Counted from the stretch's first letter, positions 8,502 through 20,399 are shown. The stretch is 64,000 nucleotides of DNA from Pseudomonas sp. LS44 (GCF_024730785.1 NZ_CP102830.1:1860001-1924000); one strand, 5' to 3'. Numbers and translations: made by a program. Notes: generated from the letters alone by a model not told the origin.

Positions 8502-9224
8502 ATGCTGGACGTCATCGACGAACCCCTGGCTATCCAGGGTGATAGCGAAACGCTTGCCGAGCACGTGTTCCGGCGTATTCAGGCGGCCATCGTCAAAGGC
8601 GAAATCGCTCCCGGCAGCAAAATTTCCGAGCCAGAACTGGCGCGTACCTACGGTATCAGCCGTGGCCCACTGCGCGAGGCCATCCATCGCTTGGAAGGGC
8701 AGCGCTTGCTGGTGCGCGTGCCGCATGTTGGCGCGCGCGTGGTATCGCTCGACCATGCCGAGTTGATCGAGCTCTACGAAATTCGCGAATCCCTCGAAGG
8801 CATGGCCTGCCGGCTGGCCGCCGAGCGTATGAGTCGCGAAGAAATCGATGAACTGCGCCGTCTGCTCGATCTACATGAGCAGGATGCTGCGTTTCAGGCT
8901 GGCGTTGGTTATTACCAGCAGGAAGGCGACTTCGATTTCCACTACCGGATCATCCAGGGCAGCGGCAATCGCACCTTGACCCAAATGCTCTGCGGCGAGT
9001 TGTACCAGCTGGTGCGCATGTACCGCCTGCAGTTCTCCGCCACGCCGAATCGGCCACGCCAGGCCTTCAACGAGCACCACCGAATTCTCGATGCCATCGC
9101 CGACCGAGACGGCGAATTGGCCGAGTTGCTGATGCGCCGTCACATCGGTGCATCGAAGCGCAATATCGAACGCCATTACCTTGGCGCTAATGCACAGACA
9201 ACCACTCCACGAGGTGAGTCATGA
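8502..9224 (+). CDS. GntR/FadR-family regulator of the methylcitrate operon
   Basis: A 240-residue protein with an N-terminal winged helix-turn-helix (about 20-85: [18 protein letters not shown], then [10 protein letters not shown]) and a C-terminal all-helical FCD ligand domain (about 95-225). Histidines suitable for metal or acid binding are present there ([19 protein letters not shown]). FCD-type GntR proteins bind small acids and leave the operator. The gene overlaps prpB by 4 bases (ATGA), so it is co-transcribed with what it most likely controls. There is no strong Shine-Dalgarno, and the operator lies directly before the ATG, which suggests modest regulator synthesis. Confidence 0.9.
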   Translation: MLDVIDEPLAIQGDSETLAEHVFRRIQAAIVKGEIAPGSKISEPELARTYGISRGPLREAIHRLEGQRLLVRVPHVGARVVSLDHAELIELYEIRESLEGMACRLAAERMSREEIDELRRLLDLHEQDAAFQAGVGYYQQEGDFDFHYRIIQGSGNRTLTQMLCGELYQLVRMYRLQFSATPNRPRQAFNEHHRILDAIADRDGELAELLMRRHIGASKRNIERHYLGANAQTTTPRGES

Positions 9225-10120
9225 GTTCGCTTTCTTCCGTCAAGAGCAGTCCAGGTCAGCGTTTTCGCGACGCCGTAGCCGCTGAACATCCGCTGCAAGT
9301 TGTTGGCGCGATTAACGCCAACCACGCCCTGCTGGCCAAGCGTGCCGGCTTCCAGGCTATCTACCTGTCCGGTGGCGGTGTTGCTGCTGGCTCGTTGGGC
9401 CTACCGGACCTGGGCATCACCGGCCTGGACGACGTGCTGACCGACGTGCGTCGCATCACCGACGTCTGCGACCTGCCGCTGCTGGTCGACGTTGACACCG
9501 GCTTCGGCTCCTCGGCCTTCAACGTGGCGCGTACCGTCAAGTCGATGATCAAGTTCGGCGCTGCTGCCATCCACATCGAAGACCAGGTTGGCGCCAAGCG
9601 TTGCGGCCACCGTCCGAACAAAGAAATCGTTACCCAGCAGGAAATGGTCGACCGCATCAAGGCCGCCGTTGACGCACGTACCGATGACAGCTTTGTGATC
9701 ATGGCGCGTACCGACGCGCTGGCCGTCGAAGGCCTGAACTCCGCGCTGGATCGCGCTGCCGCCTGCATCGAAGCCGGCGCCGACATGATCTTCCCGGAAG
9801 CGATCACCGAACTGGCCATGTACAAGACCTTCGCTGACCGTGTGAAGGCGCCGATCCTGGCTAACATCACCGAGTTCGGTGCTACCCCGCTGTACACCAC
9901 CCAGCAGCTGGCCGAAGTGGATGTATCCCTGGTCCTCTACCCGCTGTCCGCTTTCCGCGCCATGAACAAGGCCGCCGAGAACGTTTACACCGCGCTGCGC
10001 CGCGACGGCACCCAGGCGAACGTGATCGACACCATGCAAACCCGCATGGAACTGTACGAGCGCATCAACTACCACGCGTTCGAGCAGAGCCTCGACGCGC
10101 TGTTCGCTGCGAAGAAATAA
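9221..10120 (+). CDS. prpB: 2-methylisocitrate lyase
   Basis: A 299-residue enzyme that splits 2-methylisocitrate into pyruvate and succinate, the last step of the methylcitrate cycle. The isocitrate-lyase superfamily signature with catalytic Cys is clear ([14 protein letters not shown]). The Mg-binding acidic strand [12 protein letters not shown] and the substrate region [11 protein letters not shown] are also visible. Its length is typical of PrpB. Translation is coupled to the upstream GntR gene by a 4-base overlap. prpC follows after an 85-base gap. Confidence 0.96.
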   Translation: MSSLSSVKSSPGQRFRDAVAAEHPLQVVGAINANHALLAKRAGFQAIYLSGGGVAAGSLGLPDLGITGLDDVLTDVRRITDVCDLPLLVDVDTGFGSSAFNVARTVKSMIKFGAAAIHIEDQVGAKRCGHRPNKEIVTQQEMVDRIKAAVDARTDDSFVIMARTDALAVEGLNSALDRAAACIEAGADMIFPEAITELAMYKTFADRVKAPILANITEFGATPLYTTQQLAEVDVSLVLYPLSAFRAMNKAAENVYTALRRDGTQANVIDTMQTRMELYERINYHAFEQSLDALFAAKK

Positions 10121-10205
10121 CCGGAGCAGGCCGCCTTGCTTGCTCAAGGCGGTCTGCAACAACAAGAAGCTGTACCCAACCGGATTGAATGAGGAGATAC
10201 ACGCG

Positions 10206-11369
10206 ATGAGCGCTACCCCAGAAACGACCACTCCAGGCTTCAAGCCGAAGAAGTCGGTAGCCCTGAGTGGCACCGCCGCCGGCAACACCGCACTGTGCAC
10301 TGTCGGCCGCACGGGTAACGACCTGCACTACCGTGGCTATGACGTTCTCGACTTCGCCAACCGCTGCGAATTCGAAGAAATCGCCCACCTGCTGGTCCAC
10401 GGCAAGCTGCCGAACGTTGCCGAGCTGGCTGGCTACAAAGCCAAGCTCAAGGCCCTGCGCGGCATCCCGGCGGCCCTCAAGACCTCTCTCGAGCAACTGC
10501 CGCCGTCCGCCCATCCGATGGACGTGATGCGTACTGCCGTATCCGTGCTGGGCTGTGTGTCGCCGGAGAAGGAAGACCACAACCATCCGGGCGCCCGCGA
10601 CATCGCCGACAAGCTGATGGCTTCGCTGGGTTCCGCGTTGCTGTACTGGTACCACTTCAGCCACAACGGCAAGCGCATCGACGTAGAAACCGATGACGAT
10701 TCCATCGGCGGCCATTTCCTGCACCTGCTGCACGGCGAGAAGCCGCGTGAGTCCTGGGTGCGCGCCATGCACACCTCGCTGAACCTGTACGCCGAGCATG
10801 AGTTCAACGCGTCCACCTTCACCTCCCGCGTGATCGCCGGTACCGGTTCCGACATGTTCTCTTGCGTCGCCGGTGCCATCGGCGCGCTGCGCGGTCCGAA
10901 GCACGGCGGCGCCAACGAAGTGGCCTTCGAGATCCAGAAGCGCTATGACAACCCGAATGAAGCAGAAGCTGACATTCGTGCTCGCGTCGAGAAGAAAGAA
11001 GTCGTGATCGGCTTCGGTCACCCGGTCTACACCGTTGCCGACCCGCGCAACAAGGTGATCAAGGACGTGGCTCGCGAGCTCTCCGCTGAGCAAAGCAACA
11101 CCAAGATGTTCGACATCGCCGAGCGCCTGGAAAGCGTGATGTGGGAAATCAAGAAGATGTTCCCCAACCTCGATTGGTTCAGCGCTGTCAGCTACCACAT
11201 GATGGGCGTGCCCACTGCCATGTTCACCCCGCTGTTCGTGATCGCCCGCACCTCCGGCTGGTCGTCCCACGTCATCGAACAGCGCATCGACGGCAAGATC
11301 ATTCGCCCGAGCGCCAACTACGTCGGCCCGGAAGATCTGAAGTTCGTGCCGCTGAAGGACCGTACCTAA
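10206..11369 (+). CDS. prpC: 2-methylcitrate synthase
   Basis: A 387-residue citrate-synthase-family enzyme that condenses propionyl-CoA with oxaloacetate. Active-site blocks include [13 protein letters not shown] (His), [16 protein letters not shown] (His) and the Asp-containing end region ([11 protein letters not shown]). I use the ATG at 10206 (MSATPETTT), preceded by GAGGAG; an upstream in-frame start at 10140 would add an unlikely leader. It lies between prpB and acnD, and acnD starts one base after its stop, so the two are translationally linked. Confidence 0.95.
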   Translation: MSATPETTTPGFKPKKSVALSGTAAGNTALCTVGRTGNDLHYRGYDVLDFANRCEFEEIAHLLVHGKLPNVAELAGYKAKLKALRGIPAALKTSLEQLPPSAHPMDVMRTAVSVLGCVSPEKEDHNHPGARDIADKLMASLGSALLYWYHFSHNGKRIDVETDDDSIGGHFLHLLHGEKPRESWVRAMHTSLNLYAEHEFNASTFTSRVIAGTGSDMFSCVAGAIGALRGPKHGGANEVAFEIQKRYDNPNEAEADIRARVEKKEVVIGFGHPVYTVADPRNKVIKDVARELSAEQSNTKMFDIAERLESVMWEIKKMFPNLDWFSAVSYHMMGVPTAMFTPLFVIARTSGWSSHVIEQRIDGKIIRPSANYVGPEDLKFVPLKDRT

Positions 11370-11370
11370 A

Positions 11371-13977
11371 ATGAACAGCCAATACCGCAAGAATCTACCC
11401 GGTACCAAGCTGGACTACTTCGACGCCCGCGCGGCGGCCGAAGCCATCCAGCCTGGTTCCTGGGCGAAGCTGCCCTATACCTCGCGCGTGCACGCCGAGA
11501 ACTTGGTGCGTAAATGCGATCCGGCGATCCTCACCGAGTGCCTGACCCAGATCGTCGAAGGCAAGCAAGAACGTGACTTTCCGTGGTTCCCGGCCCGTGT
11601 CGTGTGCCACGACATCCTCGGTCAGACCGCGCTGGTCGACCTCGCTGGTCTGCGCGACGCGATCGCCGACCAGGGCGGTGACCCGGCCCAGGTCAACCCG
11701 GTGGTGCCGGTCCAGCTGATCGTCGACCACTCGCTGGCCGTCGAGTGCGGCGGTTTCGACCCGCAAGCGTTCGAGAAGAACCGCGCCATCGAGGACCGCC
11801 GTAACGAAGACCGCTTCCACTTCATCAACTGGACGAAGAAAGCGTTCAAGAACATCGAAGTGATCCAGCCGGGCAACGGCATCATGCACCAGATCAATCT
11901 GGAGAAGATGTCGCCGGTAATCCACTCGGACAATGGCCTGGCCTACCCGGACACCTGCGTCGGCACCGACAGTCACACCCCGCACGTAGATGCGCTGGGC
12001 GTAATCGCCGTCGGCGTGGGTGGCCTGGAAGCCGAGAACGTCATGCTCGGCCGCGCCTCCTGGATGCGCCTGCCGGAAATCGTCGGCGTCGAGCTGACCG
12101 GCAAGCCGGCCGAAGGCATCACCGCCACCGACGTGGTGCTGTCGCTGACCGAGTTCCTGCGTCAGTCGAAAGTCGTCGGCGCCTACCTGGAATTCCGTGG
12201 CGAGGGTGCTTCGGCCCTGACCCTCGGCGACCGCGCGACCATCTCCAACATGGCTCCGGAATACGGCGCCACCGCGGCGATGTTCTTCATCGACCAGCAG
12301 ACCATCGATTACCTCAAGCTCACCGGCCGTGAAGACGAGCAAGTGAAGCTGGTCGAGACCTACGCGAAGGAAGCCGGTCTGTGGGCGGACAGCCTGAAGA
12401 CCGCCGAGTACAAGCGCGTCCTGAGCTTCGACCTGTCCACCGTCGTGCGTACCCTGGCTGGCCCGTCCAACCCGCACCGCCGTCTGCCGGTATCGGCACT
12501 GGCCGAGCGCGGCATCGCCGTGGATCTGGACAAGGCGCGTGCTCAGGAAGCTGACGGGCAGATGCCCGATGGCGCGGTGATCATCGCCGCCATCACCAGC
12601 TGCACCAACACCAGCAACCCGCGCAACGTGATCGCTGCCGGCCTGCTGGCGCGCAACGCCAACAAGCTCGGTCTGACCCGCAAACCGTGGGTGAAGTCCT
12701 CGCTGGCTCCGGGTTCCAAGACCGTTGCCCTGTACCTGGACGAGGCCGGTCTGACCGCCGATCTGGAGCAGCTGGGCTTCGGCATCGTGGCGTTCGCGTG
12801 CACCACCTGCAACGGCATGTCCGGTGCGCTGGATCCGGTGATCCAACAGGAAATCATCGACCGCGACCTGTACGCCACTGCCGTGCTGTCGGGCAACCGT
12901 AACTTCGACGGCCGTATCCACCCGTACGCCAAGCAGGCCTTCCTGGCCTCGCCGCCGCTGGTGGTTGCCTATGCCATCGCCGGTACCATCCGCTTCGATA
13001 TCGAGAAGGATGTGTTGGCCGTGGTCGACGGCAAGGAAATTCGTCTGAAGGACATCTGGCCGAGCGACGAAGAAATCGACGCCGTGGTCAAGGCTGCGGT
13101 CAAGCCGGAGCAGTTCCGCAAGGTTTACATCCCGATGTTCGCCATCCAGGAAGACACCGGTCCGAAAGTCGAGCCGCTGTATGACTGGCGCGAGATGAGC
13201 ACCTACATCCGTCGTCCGCCGTACTGGGAAGGCGCGCTGGCGGGTGAGCGTACCCTCAAGGGCATGCGTCCTCTGGCCGTGCTGCCGGACAACATCACCA
13301 CCGACCACCTGTCGCCGTCCAACGCAATTATGATGGATTCGGCTGCTGGCGAGTACCTGCACAAGATGGGCTTGCCGGAAGAGGACTTCAACTCCTACGC
13401 AACCCACCGTGGCGACCACCTGACTGCTCAGCGTGCAACCTTCGCGAACCCGCAGCTGGTGAACGAAATGGCCGTGGTCAATGGCGAGGTCAAGAAGGGC
13501 TCGCTGACGCGTATCGAGCCGGAAGGCAAGGTCACCCGCATGTGGGAAGCGATCGAGACCTACATGGAGCGCAAGCAGCCGCTGATCATCGTCGCCGGCG
13601 CTGACTACGGTCAGGGTTCGTCCCGCGACTGGGCGGCCAAGGGCGTGCGTCTGGCGGGTGTGGAAGCGATCGCGGCCGAAGGCTTCGAGCGTATTCACCG
13701 CACCAACCTGATCGGCATGGGCGTGATGCCGCTGGAGTTCAAACCAGGTACCACCCGCAAGACTCTGGGTCTGGACGGCACCGAGACCTACGACGTAGTC
13801 GGCGATCTCACCCCGCGTACCGACCTGACACTGGTGATCAACCGTCGCAACGGCGAGCGTGTCGAAGTGCCGATGACCTGCCGTCTCGACACCGCGGAAG
13901 AAGTCTCGGTCTACGAGGCCGGCGGTGTGCTGCAGCGCTTCGCCCAGGACTTCTTGGAATCGACCGCTACCGCTTAA
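11371..13977 (+). CDS. acnD: Fe/S-dependent 2-methylcitrate dehydratase AcnD
   Basis: An 868-residue aconitase-family enzyme that dehydrates 2-methylcitrate to 2-methyl-aconitate. Cluster ligands are visible: Cys in TSCTNTSNPRNVIAAG and the CxxC of AFACTTCNGMSG. The C-terminal swivel domain has GADYGQGSSRDWAAKG. AcnD-type dehydratases make a trans product that needs PrpF; the presence of prpF directly downstream identifies this as acnD rather than acnA/acnM. It starts 1 base after the prpC stop. Having acnD/prpF together with prpD is the arrangement I know from P. aeruginosa. Confidence 0.95.
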   Translation: MNSQYRKNLPGTKLDYFDARAAAEAIQPGSWAKLPYTSRVHAENLVRKCDPAILTECLTQIVEGKQERDFPWFPARVVCHDILGQTALVDLAGLRDAIADQGGDPAQVNPVVPVQLIVDHSLAVECGGFDPQAFEKNRAIEDRRNEDRFHFINWTKKAFKNIEVIQPGNGIMHQINLEKMSPVIHSDNGLAYPDTCVGTDSHTPHVDALGVIAVGVGGLEAENVMLGRASWMRLPEIVGVELTGKPAEGITATDVVLSLTEFLRQSKVVGAYLEFRGEGASALTLGDRATISNMAPEYGATAAMFFIDQQTIDYLKLTGREDEQVKLVETYAKEAGLWADSLKTAEYKRVLSFDLSTVVRTLAGPSNPHRRLPVSALAERGIAVDLDKARAQEADGQMPDGAVIIAAITSCTNTSNPRNVIAAGLLARNANKLGLTRKPWVKSSLAPGSKTVALYLDEAGLTADLEQLGFGIVAFACTTCNGMSGALDPVIQQEIIDRDLYATAVLSGNRNFDGRIHPYAKQAFLASPPLVVAYAIAGTIRFDIEKDVLAVVDGKEIRLKDIWPSDEEIDAVVKAAVKPEQFRKVYIPMFAIQEDTGPKVEPLYDWREMSTYIRRPPYWEGALAGERTLKGMRPLAVLPDNITTDHLSPSNAIMMDSAAGEYLHKMGLPEEDFNSYATHRGDHLTAQRATFANPQLVNEMAVVNGEVKKGSLTRIEPEGKVTRMWEAIETYMERKQPLIIVAGADYGQGSSRDWAAKGVRLAGVEAIAAEGFERIHRTNLIGMGVMPLEFKPGTTRKTLGLDGTETYDVVGDLTPRTDLTLVINRRNGERVEVPMTCRLDTAEEVSVYEAGGVLQRFAQDFLESTATA

Positions 13978-14010
13978 GAAACGCTGAACGGTTTAGCGTT
14001 GCTTGCTCTG

Positions 14011-14048
14011 ACAATCGACCCGGTGCCGCAAGGCCCCGGGTCGATTGT
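14011..14048 (+). promoter_or_regulatory. Strong intercistronic hairpin between acnD and prpF
   Basis: A perfect 13-base-pair stem (14011-14023 with 14036-14048) has a 12-base loop and no good T-run. A smaller hairpin (AACGCT/AGCGTT) lies just upstream near 13980-14000. In an otherwise tight operon this is better read as an mRNA stabiliser, processing site or partial attenuator than as a full terminator. Confidence 0.6.
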
Positions 14049-14135
14049 TAAACGGAGCAGGGCGGCGCAAACCCAATGAATCCGACCCATTCGTGGTGCT
14101 CCATGTGCCGCGGAATCTATCAGGACAACATTGCC

Positions 14136-15323
14136 ATGGCCCACGTACCCCAGATCAAAGTTCCCGCCACCTATATCCGTGGCGGCACCAGCAAAGGCGT
14201 GTTCTTCCGCCTGCAAGATTTGCCCGAGCGCTGCCAGGTGCCGGGCGAGGCGCGTGACAAGCTGTTCATGCGCGTGATCGGCAGCCCCGATCCCTATTCG
14301 GCGCACATCGACGGTATGGGCGGCGCTACCTCGAGCACCAGCAAATGCGTGATCCTGTCGAAAAGCAGCCAGCCTGATCACGATGTGGACTATCTCTACG
14401 GCCAGATCTCCATCGACAAGGCCTTCGTTGACTGGAGCGGCAACTGCGGCAACCTGTCGACCGCCGCTGGCGCCTTCGCCCTGCACGCCGGGCTGATCGA
14501 TCCGGCACGCATCCCGCAGAATGGCACCTGCGTGGTGCGCATCTGGCAAGCCAACATCCAGAAAACCATCATCGCCCACGTGCCGGTCACCAATGGCCAG
14601 ACTCAGGAAACCGGTGACTTCGAACTCGACGGCGTGACCTTCCCGGCCGCGGAAATCGTGCTGGAGTTCCTCGATCCGTCCGACGATGGCGAGGACGGCG
14701 GCTCGATGTTCCCCACCGGCAACCTGGTCGACGACCTGGAAGTACCCGGCATCGGCACCCTCAAGGCGACCATGATCAGCGCCGGGATTCCGACCGTGTT
14801 CGTCGAGGCCGAGGCCATCGGCTACAAGGGCACCGAGCTGCGTGAAGACATCAACACAAACCCCGAGGCATTGGCGCGCTTCGAGGCGATCCGGGTCGCC
14901 GGGGCCCTGCGCATGGGCTTGATCAAGACGGCCGAAGAGGCAGCTACCCGGCAGCACACGCCGAAGATCGCCTTCGTCGCCAAGCCGGTCGATTACCTTT
15001 CTTCCAGCGGCAAGACCGTAAGCGCCGGCGACGTGGATCTGCTGGTTCGCGCCCTGTCGATGGGCAAGCTGCACCACGCCATGATGGGCACCGCCGCGGT
15101 GGCCATCGGTACTGCCGCCGCGGTCCCCGGTACGCTGGTGAACCTCGCCGCCGGCGGCGGTGAACGCAGCGCCGTGCGCTTCGGCCACCCGTCGGGCACC
15201 CTGCGCGTGGGCGCCGAAGCCACCCAGGTCAACGGCGAATGGACCGTGACCAAGGCCATTATGAGCCGCAGTGCGCGGGTGCTGATGGAAGGCTGGGTGC
15301 GCGTACCGGGCGATGCGTTCTAG
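14136..15323 (+). CDS. prpF: 2-methylaconitate cis-trans isomerase
   Basis: A 395-residue protein with the diaminopimelate-epimerase-like double fold. PrpF isomerises the trans-2-methylaconitate made by AcnD so the cycle can continue. Family blocks visible: [16 protein letters not shown] at the N-terminus, [16 protein letters not shown] with a reactive-site Cys near residue 70, and [15 protein letters not shown] with a second Cys near 106. An in-frame ATG 60 bases upstream exists, but the family begins at [17 protein letters not shown] and AGGA precedes this ATG. A terminator follows the stop. Confidence 0.94.
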   Translation: MAHVPQIKVPATYIRGGTSKGVFFRLQDLPERCQVPGEARDKLFMRVIGSPDPYSAHIDGMGGATSSTSKCVILSKSSQPDHDVDYLYGQISIDKAFVDWSGNCGNLSTAAGAFALHAGLIDPARIPQNGTCVVRIWQANIQKTIIAHVPVTNGQTQETGDFELDGVTFPAAEIVLEFLDPSDDGEDGGSMFPTGNLVDDLEVPGIGTLKATMISAGIPTVFVEAEAIGYKGTELREDINTNPEALARFEAIRVAGALRMGLIKTAEEAATRQHTPKIAFVAKPVDYLSSSGKTVSAGDVDLLVRALSMGKLHHAMMGTAAVAIGTAAAVPGTLVNLAAGGGERSAVRFGHPSGTLRVGAEATQVNGEWTVTKAIMSRSARVLMEGWVRVPGDAF

Positions 15324-15344
15324 GCATTCCGCTTCGTGTTCCAG

Positions 15345-15369
15345 AAAGCCCGCGCAAGCGGGCTTTTTT
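15345..15369 (+). terminator. Terminator or attenuator between prpF and prpD
   Basis: A 9-base-pair stem (15345-15353 with 15358-15366) closes on a stable GCAA tetraloop and ends in six T. prpD starts 128 bases downstream, so prpD either receives read-through or has its own promoter. Confidence 0.85.
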
Positions 15370-15496
15370 ATTTCCGGAACGCTGGGGCAGAGCCAAGGTC
15401 CACCTACCGAACAGCCGGGCACTTTCCTTGGGTGCCACGGGCGGTTCGCGGGGCTGGTCATCGCCGGCCGAATTCGTTAGCCAGGGTATTGAACAC

Positions 15497-16981
15497 ATGA
15501 GCGCCAACGTCGATCTGAATATTCGCCCCGACTACGACAAAGTCCTTCAGGACATCGCCGACTATGTCCTGAACTACCGCATCGAATCGGCCGAGGCTCT
15601 TAGCACTGCCCGCTACTGCCTGATGGATACACTTGGCTGCGGGCTGCTGGCCCTGAATTTTCCCGAGTGCACCAAGCACCTCGGCCCGATCGTTGAAGGT
15701 ACCGTGGTGCCGCACGGTGCGCGCGTTCCCGGCACCAGCTTCCGTCTCGACCCGGTCAAGGCAGCCTGGGACATCGGCGCCATGGTGCGTTGGCTGGACT
15801 TCAACGACACCTGGCTGGCCGCTGAGTGGGGCCATCCATCCGACAACCTCGGCGGCATCCTCGCCGTGGCTGATCACCTGTCGCAGAAGCGCATCGCCAA
15901 CGGCGAGCCGCCGCTGACTATGCGCACCGTGCTGGAAGCCATGATCATGGCCCACGAAATCCAGGGCGTGTTCGCGCTGGAGAATTCCTTCAATCGCGTC
16001 GGCCTGGACCATGTGATTCTGGTCAAGCTGGCGTCCACCGCTGTAACCGCCAAGCTGATGGGCGCCAATCGTGTGCAATTGCTCTCCGCGCTGTCCCACG
16101 CCTGCGTCGACGGCCAGGCGCTGCGTACCTACCGCCACGCGCCGAACGCCGGCTCGCGCAAGTCGTGGGCCGCGGGCGATGCGAGCAGTCGCGGGGTACG
16201 TTTGGCCGATATCGCCATGCGCGGCGAAATGGGTATTCCCAGTGTGCTGAGTGCGCCGCAGTGGGGCTTTTATGACGTGTTGTTCAGCCATACCAACAAA
16301 GATCTGGCTGTTAAACCAACGGACAAGCGCCGGTTCAGTTTCTCGCAGGGCTTCGGCACTTATGTGATGGAGCACATCCTGTTCAAGATCAGTTTCCCAG
16401 CCGAGTTCCACGCGCAAACCGCCTGCGAAGCGGCGGTACTCCTGCATCCGTTAGTGAAGGAGCGCCTGCGGGAGATCGACCGAATTGTCATCACCACCCA
16501 GGAGTCGGCAATCCGCATCATTTCCAAGGTCGGTCCGCTGACCAATCCTGCCGACCGCGACCACTGTTTGCAGTACATGACCGCCGTGCCGTTGGCTTTT
16601 GGCAAGCTGGTGGCTGGGCATTACGAGGATGCTTTCCATGCCGCGAATCCGATCATCGATGACCTGCGCGAGAAGATGACGATCATCGAGGACGCCCGCT
16701 ACACCCGCGAGTATCTGGAAGCCGACAAGCGCTCGATCGCCAACTCCGTGCAGGTGTTCTTCATCGACGGTAGCTCGGCGCCGCAAGTGGCGGTGGAATA
16801 CCCGATCGGCCATCGTCGACGCCGCAAAGAAGGTATTCCGTTGTTGGAGGACAAGTTCAAGGCCGCTTTGGCGACGCGCTTTAGCGCTCGGCGTGCGGCG
16901 GAAATCTTCGCGCTGTGCCAAGACCAAGCGCAGTTGGAGGCCACGCCCGTTCAGGGTTTTATGGATCTGTTGGTGATTTGA
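15497..16981 (+). CDS. prpD: 2-methylcitrate dehydratase PrpD (MmgE/PrpD family)
   Basis: A 494-residue, iron-independent dehydratase acting on 2-methylcitrate. Family blocks: [38 protein letters not shown] and [18 protein letters not shown]. The start ATG (MSANVDLN) gives the usual length; the open frame continues upstream only because of GC-rich sequence. It is functionally redundant with AcnD, yet both are kept in many Pseudomonas. Separation from prpF by a terminator suggests lower or independent expression. Confidence 0.94.
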   Translation: MSANVDLNIRPDYDKVLQDIADYVLNYRIESAEALSTARYCLMDTLGCGLLALNFPECTKHLGPIVEGTVVPHGARVPGTSFRLDPVKAAWDIGAMVRWLDFNDTWLAAEWGHPSDNLGGILAVADHLSQKRIANGEPPLTMRTVLEAMIMAHEIQGVFALENSFNRVGLDHVILVKLASTAVTAKLMGANRVQLLSALSHACVDGQALRTYRHAPNAGSRKSWAAGDASSRGVRLADIAMRGEMGIPSVLSAPQWGFYDVLFSHTNKDLAVKPTDKRRFSFSQGFGTYVMEHILFKISFPAEFHAQTACEAAVLLHPLVKERLREIDRIVITTQESAIRIISKVGPLTNPADRDHCLQYMTAVPLAFGKLVAGHYEDAFHAANPIIDDLREKMTIIEDARYTREYLEADKRSIANSVQVFFIDGSSAPQVAVEYPIGHRRRRKEGIPLLEDKFKAALATRFSARRAAEIFALCQDQAQLEATPVQGFMDLLVI

Positions 16982-17000
16982 ATGGAGGCGAAACTGGAAC

Positions 17001-17028
17001 AAAAAAGCCCGCAGTAGCGGGCTCTTTG
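17001..17028. terminator. Bidirectional terminator between prpD and ppsR
   Basis: Stem AGCCCGC/GCGGGCT (17006-17012 with 17017-17023) around an AGTA loop. A six-A run on the left gives a strong T-run for the minus-strand ppsR; on the plus strand the tail is weaker (CTTT). Confidence 0.85.
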
Positions 17029-17043
17029 ATTGCGAGCGGATGA

Positions 17044-17862
17044 CTACTTCAAGCGCCGCTCGACGCCTTTTTCCACCAGAATCTTGGCGGAGATTTCTTC
17101 CACCGAGAAATGCGTGGAGTTGATGAAGTTGATGTTTTCCCGGCGTAGCAAGGCTTCGACTTCTCGTACTTCGAATTCGCACTGAGCGAAGCTGGCATAG
17201 CGGCTATTCGGTTTGCGTTCATTGCGGATCGCTGCCAGGCGGTCGGGATCAATGGTCAGGCCGAACAGTTTGTGCTTGTACGCCTTGAGGGCGGCCGGTA
17301 ACTGCAGGCGCTCCATGTCGTCTTCGGTCAGTGGATAGTTGGCCGCGCGAATCCCATATTGCATGGCCATGTACAGGCACGTGGGCGTCTTGCCGCAGCG
17401 TGACACGCCGATCAGGATCAGATCGGCCTTGTCGTAGTAGTGAGTACGGGCGCCGTCATCGTTATCGAGAGCAAAGTTGACCGCCTCGATGCGCTCCATG
17501 TAGTTGCTGCTGTGGGCGATCGAGTGCGACTTGCCAACGCTATAGGATGACCGGGAAGTCAGTTCCTGCTCCAGGGGGGCGAGGAAGGTCGAGAAGATGT
17601 CAATCATGAAACCGTCGGACTTCGCCAGAACGTCGCGAATTTCCTGGTTTACCACAGTGTCGAAAATGATCGGGCGGGCACCATCCTTTTCCGCGGCAGC
17701 GTTGATTTGTTGTACCATTGCGCGCGCTTTTTCAACGCTGTCGATATACGGTCGTGTGAGTTTATTGAACGTAATATTTTCGAACTGCGCCAACAAGCTC
17801 TGGCCCAAGGTTTCAGCAGTGATGCCGGTCCCGTCGGAGATGAAAAAAGCGGTTCGTTTCAT
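17044..17862 (-). CDS. ppsR: PEP synthetase regulatory protein (bifunctional kinase/phosphotransferase)
   Basis: A 272-residue DUF299 protein. It phosphorylates a threonine of PEP synthase using ADP and reverses this by phosphorolysis, switching gluconeogenesis. The nucleotide loop is clear ([19 protein letters not shown], about residue 150), as is the start block [18 protein letters not shown]. It is divergent from ppsA, its known target, with a 145-base region between the two starts. This pairing gives high confidence in function. Confidence 0.95.
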   Translation of the reverse strand: MKRTAFFISDGTGITAETLGQSLLAQFENITFNKLTRPYIDSVEKARAMVQQINAAAEKDGARPIIFDTVVNQEIRDVLAKSDGFMIDIFSTFLAPLEQELTSRSSYSVGKSHSIAHSSNYMERIEAVNFALDNDDGARTHYYDKADLILIGVSRCGKTPTCLYMAMQYGIRAANYPLTEDDMERLQLPAALKAYKHKLFGLTIDPDRLAAIRNERKPNSRYASFAQCEFEVREVEALLRRENINFINSTHFSVEEISAKILVEKGVERRLK

Positions 17863-18007
17863 TTGCGCCGTAGGCCTTAAGCTGGGAACGATTCTTGGCT
17901 ATCATAGACCCCCCGTTTTGCCGGGCCCATATGGGCTGGCATTGTGACTTATTTGCCAGGGCCAAAGCCATCGCATGGCTTTCCCAAACTCAAGTGGAGA
18001 GATCACC

Positions 18008-20380
18008 TTGGTTGAGTACGTAGTTTCCCTCGATAAGCTCGGCAATCATGATGTTGAGTACGTAGGGGGCAAGAACGCCTCCCTGGGCGAGATGATCAGC
18101 AACCTGGCCGGTGCCGGAGTGTCGGTCCCTGGTGGCTTCGCCACTACCGCCCAGGCCTATCGTGACTTTCTCGAGCAAAGCGGTCTGAATGACCGTATTC
18201 ACGCCATCCTCGATGCGCTGGACGTGGATGATGTGAATGCCCTGGTGAAAGCCGGCGCGCAGATCCGCCAATGGGTAATGGATGCGGAATTCCCAGAGCG
18301 GTTGAACGCTGAAATCCGCACTGCCTTCGCGGCCATGTCCAACGGCAATGACAACATGGCCGTCGCCGTGCGTTCCTCGGCCACCGCTGAAGACCTGCCG
18401 GACGCTTCCTTTGCCGGCCAGCAAGAAACTTTCCTGAACATCCGTGGCGTGGAAAACGTGATCCGCGCAGCCAAAGAGGTGTTTGCCTCGCTGTTCAACG
18501 ATCGCGCCATCGCCTACCGCGTCCACCAGGGCTTCGACCACAAGCTGGTCGCCTTGTCCGCCGGCGTGCAGCGCATGGTCCGCTCGGAAACCGGTACCGC
18601 CGGCGTAATGTTCACCCTGGACACCGAATCTGGTTTCCGTGACGTGGTGTTCATCACCGGTGCATACGGCCTTGGTGAAACCGTCGTTCAGGGCGCGGTT
18701 AACCCCGACGAATTCTATGTCCACAAGCAAACGCTGGAGGCCGGTCGTCCGGCAATCTTGCGCCGCAACCTGGGCAGCAAAGCCATCAAGATGATTTACG
18801 GCGAAGAAGCCACGGCCGGTAAGTCGGTCAAGGTGGTCGATGTCGATCACGCCGATCGCGCACGCTTTTGCCTGTCCGATGCCGAGGTATCGGAGTTGGC
18901 CAAGCAGGCGATGATTATCGAAAAGCATTACCAGCGCCCGATGGATATCGAGTGGGCCAAGGACGGTGATGACGGCAAGCTGTATATCGTCCAGGCACGT
19001 CCGGAAACCGTAAAAAGCCGCAGCAACGTCAACGTGATGGAGCGTTACCTGCTGAAAGAGACCAGCAAAGTGTTGGTCGAAGGCCGCGCGATCGGACAGA
19101 AGATCGGTGCTGGCAAGGTGCGGGTAATCAACGACATCGCCGAGATGGACAAAGTCCAGCCGGGCGACGTACTGGTTTCCGACATGACCGACCCGGATTG
19201 GGAACCGATCATGAAACGCGCCAGCGCAATCGTTACCAACCGGGGCGGCCGTACTTGTCACGCGGCGATCATCGCCCGTGAACTGGGTATTCCGGCGGTT
19301 GTTGGCTGCGGCAATGCCACTCAAGTGCTGAAAGATGGCCAGGGCGTAACCGTTTCTTGCGCCGAAGGTGACACCGGTTTCATCTTTGAAGGTGAGTTGG
19401 GCTTCGACATCCGCCAGAACTCGGTCGATGCCATGCCTGATCTGCCGTTCAAAATCATGATGAACGTCGGTAATCCGGACCGAGCTTTCGATTTTGCTCA
19501 GCTGCCGAACGAGGGCGTGGGTCTCGCGCGTCTGGAATTTATCATCAACCGCATGATCGGCGTGCACCCGAAGGCGCTGCTGAACTTTGCCAACCTGCCG
19601 ACCGATATCAAAGACAGCGTCGAGAAGCGTATCGCCGGCTACGACGACCCGGTTGGTTTCTACGTGGAGAAGCTGGTCGAAGGTATCAGCACTCTGGCGG
19701 CGGCGTTTTGGCCGAAAAAAGTCATCGTGCGTCTGTCGGACTTCAAGTCCAACGAATACGCCAACCTGATCGGCGGCAAGCTGTACGAGCCGGAAGAAGA
19801 GAACCCGATGCTCGGGTTCCGCGGCGCTTCGCGTTACATCAGCGAGTCGTTCCGCGATTGCTTCGAGCTTGAGTGCCGTGCGCTGAAGAAAGTCCGTAAT
19901 GAGATGGGCCTGACCAACGTCGAAATCATGGTGCCGTTCGTGCGGACCTTGGGCGAAGCCAGTCAGGTGGTCGACCTGCTCGCCAGCAATGGCCTCAATC
20001 GCGGTGAAAATGGCCTGAAGCTCATCATGATGTGCGAGCTGCCGTCCAATGCCATTCTGGCCGAGGAGTTCCTGGAGTTCTTCGATGGTTTCTCCATCGG
20101 CTCCAACGACCTGACTCAGCTGACTCTTGGTCTGGATCGGGATTCGGGAATCATCGCCCACCTGTTCGACGAGCGTAATCCGGCGGTCAAGAAGCTGCTT
20201 TCCAACGCCATTCAAGCTTGCCGTAAGGCTGGCAAGTACATCGGTATCTGTGGTCAGGGCCCTTCGGATCACCCGGACCTTGCCAAGTGGCTGATGGAGC
20301 AGGGCATCGAAAGCGTGTCCCTGAACCCGGACTCGGTGCTGGAGACCTGGTTCTTCCTCGCGGAAGGCCAACAAGCCTGA
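18008..20380 (+). CDS. ppsA: Phosphoenolpyruvate synthase
   Basis: A 790-residue enzyme converting pyruvate, ATP and water to PEP, AMP and phosphate. The N-terminal ATP-grasp domain has [17 protein letters not shown]. The swivelling domain has His418 in [17 protein letters not shown] with the regulatory Thr two residues before. The C-terminal barrel has [21 protein letters not shown] choose TTG at 18008 because GGAG lies 8 bases before it and the encoded start matches the family; an ATG at 17975 would add 11 unusual residues. Regulated post-translationally by the divergent ppsR product. Confidence 0.96.
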   Translation: MVEYVVSLDKLGNHDVEYVGGKNASLGEMISNLAGAGVSVPGGFATTAQAYRDFLEQSGLNDRIHAILDALDVDDVNALVKAGAQIRQWVMDAEFPERLNAEIRTAFAAMSNGNDNMAVAVRSSATAEDLPDASFAGQQETFLNIRGVENVIRAAKEVFASLFNDRAIAYRVHQGFDHKLVALSAGVQRMVRSETGTAGVMFTLDTESGFRDVVFITGAYGLGETVVQGAVNPDEFYVHKQTLEAGRPAILRRNLGSKAIKMIYGEEATAGKSVKVVDVDHADRARFCLSDAEVSELAKQAMIIEKHYQRPMDIEWAKDGDDGKLYIVQARPETVKSRSNVNVMERYLLKETSKVLVEGRAIGQKIGAGKVRVINDIAEMDKVQPGDVLVSDMTDPDWEPIMKRASAIVTNRGGRTCHAAIIARELGIPAVVGCGNATQVLKDGQGVTVSCAEGDTGFIFEGELGFDIRQNSVDAMPDLPFKIMMNVGNPDRAFDFAQLPNEGVGLARLEFIINRMIGVHPKALLNFANLPTDIKDSVEKRIAGYDDPVGFYVEKLVEGISTLAAAFWPKKVIVRLSDFKSNEYANLIGGKLYEPEEENPMLGFRGASRYISESFRDCFELECRALKKVRNEMGLTNVEIMVPFVRTLGEASQVVDLLASNGLNRGENGLKLIMMCELPSNAILAEEFLEFFDGFSIGSNDLTQLTLGLDRDSGIIAHLFDERNPAVKKLLSNAIQACRKAGKYIGICGQGPSDHPDLAKWLMEQGIESVSLNPDSVLETWFFLAEGQQA

Positions 20381-20399
20381 TAACGGGCTTTACCAACTA

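Noticed and set aside
11395..13698. 767-codon antisense frame across acnD
   Set aside because: An artefact of GC-rich third positions in acnD, with no familiar sequence.
17990..20374. 794-codon antisense frame across ppsA
   Set aside because: Same cause: codon bias of a highly expressed gene opens the opposite frame.
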